Source: Segetibacter aerophilus (GTDB taxonomy: Bacteria; Bacteroidota; Bacteroidia; Chitinophagales; Chitinophagaceae). Taken from it: 64,000 nt of DNA. The position numbers and the translations under genes were made by a program. This document shows positions 62,652 to 64,000 of this stretch, piece by piece (the first letter of the stretch is position 1; each line of letters opens with the position of its first letter). The DNA is taken from positions 744,001-808,000 of the forward strand of contig NZ_BJYT01000001.1 of NCBI RefSeq assembly GCF_007991655.1, given 5' to 3'. Under the pieces are notes generated by a model. That model was not told the DNA's origin. It saw nothing but the letters and a program-made list of their open reading frames with translations, and searched no databases.

Positions 62652-64000
62652 TTAAAATCCCACGTTCACGCCAAAAGCAAAAGTTCGTGTGGTAGGATAA
62701 ATGGCTAATTCAATACCACCGTCAAGCGTACCTCCGTTGTTTATTTCAGGAGTAAATCCACTATAACTGGTGAAAGTGGCCAGGTTCTGAGCCGTAGCAA
62801 ATACTCTTAAACTTTGCATACTAAACTTATCCAGCAGTCGTCGGGGAAGGGTATAACCTACAGTTAGATTGTTTATTCTAAAAAAATCTCCCTTTTCAAG
62901 GAAGTAGGTAGAGGCAGGTAGTTCGTTAAGATTAGCTCTTGGAACATTTGTATTTGTATTGCCGGGAGTCCAACGATTGTTTACTACTGAAGTTTCTATG
63001 TTATCTCTGAAATCACCACGTGCTGCTTTTTTCCCATTGTAAATCTTCCCACCTCCTGTACCATAGCCGCCAAAAGACAAGTCTAAAGCTTTAAAGCTTA
63101 ATCCGCCATTTATTCCATAAGTAATATTTGGTTGATACGATCCCTGGTAAACTCTGTCATCAGCATTGATAACTTTATCCTTATTAATGTCGCGGTATCT
63201 TAAATCACCAGGTTTTGCTCCTGGCTGTGCAGACGAAGCAACTTCAGCTTCGGTTTGAAAAATGCCTTCAACTTCCCAAAGGAAAAAACTACCTATTGGC
63301 TGGCCATTATCAGATTTAGTGGTAAAGCCTTGCCCGCCTACACTTCCACTACTGAGAGCTTGCCCTCCATTAAGTTTTTCAATTCTGTTTCGGTTATAAG
63401 CCAGGTTGACGCCGAGGTTGTATCTCCAATCGCTGCCGATTCTATCTTGCCAGTTCAATGCAACCTCGACGCCTTTGTTCGTGAAAGTTGCTGCATTCGT
63501 GATGTACTCATTATTAGGATCTCCTAAAATTGCCGGAATATTTATGCGAACTAATGCGTCACTAGTTTTTCTATCGTAAAAATCTACTGTACCTGATAAA
63601 CGGTTTTTTATCAGGCTAAAATCTAGTCCAACGTTTACTTCCCTTGTGACTTCCCATTTAAGACTGGGGTCAGCGAGCTCTTCGAGTCGTAGGTTAAGCA
63701 CCTCCTGACCATTAAAGAAATAGGGCAGATTTACCGTTGCTAACGGAACAAACAAATTGCTTGGAATTCCATCATTACCCACTTTGCCATAGCTCGCTCT
63801 TAATTTCAGGTTATTAAAAGTTTTCTGATCACCCATAAACCCTTCGTTGCTAAGCACCCATCCTGCTCCAACGGAAGGGAAATAACCCCAACGATTATTT
63901 GCAGGCAAACGTGATGAAGCGTCAGCTCGTATCGTTCCCGTTAAAAAATACTTGTCTTTATAGTTGTAGTTTAAGCGACTTAAATAAGAGTTTCGGGTAG
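62652..64000 (-). CDS. SusC-type TonB-dependent transporter, C-terminal part (cut by window edge)
   Basis: The frame runs through the window edge: the complement of 63909-64000 continues it as RLNYNYKDKYFLTGTIRADA, a typical SusC strand pair, so about 449 C-terminal residues are present and the start lies outside. Barrel features: RWGYFPSVGAGWVLSNEGF, LKLRASYGKVGNDGIPSN, FYDRKTSDALVRI and the end TFAFGVNVGF. The TTG at about 63908 is not a start. It is the first gene of the minus-strand operon with SusD, LamG and GH144. Confidence 0.93.
   Translation of the reverse strand, partial: TRNSYLSRLNYNYKDKYFLTGTIRADASSRLPANNRWGYFPSVGAGWVLSNEGFMGDQKTFNNLKLRASYGKVGNDGIPSNLFVPLATVNLPYFFNGQEVLNLRLEELADPSLKWEVTREVNVGLDFSLIKNRLSGTVDFYDRKTSDALVRINIPAILGDPNNEYITNAATFTNKGVEVALNWQDRIGSDWRYNLGVNLAYNRNRIEKLNGGQALSSGSVGGQGFTTKSDNGQPIGSFFLWEVEGIFQTEAEVASSAQPGAKPGDLRYRDINKDKVINADDRVYQGSYQPNITYGINGGLSFKALDLSFGGYGTGGGKIYNGKKAARGDFRDNIETSVVNNRWTPGNTNTNVPRANLNELPASTYFLEKGDFFRINNLTVGYTLPRRLLDKFSMQSLRVFATAQNLATFTSYSGFTPEINNGGTLDGGIELAIYPTTRTFAFGVNVGF

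Noticed and set aside
63908-63910. Apparent start codon for a 418-codon protein at the window end
   Set aside because: The frame continues upstream as SusC barrel sequence to the window edge, so this TTG is an internal Leu codon.

Overview
The window looks like chromosomal DNA of a Bacteroidota bacterium, most likely a member of the Chitinophagaceae. Paired SusC/SusD outer-membrane uptake genes, a PorP/SprF type IX secretion protein, DUF5686 and WbqC family proteins, many lipoproteins, almost no Shine-Dalgarno sequences and promoter matches to the Bacteroidota -7 box TAnnTTTG all point that way. The family-level placement is inference from protein flavour; no rRNA or tRNA gene is visible to anchor it.

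Layout. 1-8.3 kb: ssb, a GH92 alpha-mannosidase, an Ldh-family dehydrogenase, an alpha-oxoamine synthase, a small membrane protein, an APC permease and a DUF92 protein. 8.6-15.1 kb: a small secreted protein, thioredoxin, an SDR, a metallophosphoesterase, MsrA and a MutS2 without Smr domain. 15.2-21.5 kb: a multi-PAS histidine kinase with its single-domain receiver, then small proteins (CxxC membrane protein, OsmC, TMEM175-like, START-like, GreA-like). 21.8-31.5 kb: pta and ackA, dnaG, a region-2-only sigma-like protein, a LEA14-like lipoprotein, WbqC, PorP/SprF and a coiled-coil protein. 31.8-37.4 kb: two alpha/beta hydrolases followed by a soluble sugar dehydrogenase, a lipoprotein and an exported TIM-barrel protein. 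37.8-44.8 kb: a tripartite RND efflux operon and a thiol peroxidase with a signal peptide.

44.9-64 kb is a carbohydrate region. On the minus strand lie DUF5686, GH15, GH3, GH144, a LamG lipoprotein, SusD and the C-terminal part of a second SusC, cut by the window edge. On the plus strand lie a complete SusC/SusD pair, two tiny one-helix membrane proteins and a fatty-acid-hydroxylase-type desaturase. The GH144 + GH3 + SusCD + LamG combination suggests uptake and breakdown of beta-1,2-glucan (inference).

The most interesting non-coding signal is a family of about 20-bp intergenic repeats (core CATCGTTGTGTCACTCACTT) with four good and several decayed copies in both orientations. One copy sits inside a 126-bp element with inverted ends, and two form the outer arms of a nested inverted repeat between susD and the small membrane genes. 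Other points of interest are two unannotated mini membrane proteins, the structured leader of susC, and an exported Tpx. I saw no CRISPR array, prophage, insertion-sequence transposase, rRNA or tRNA.
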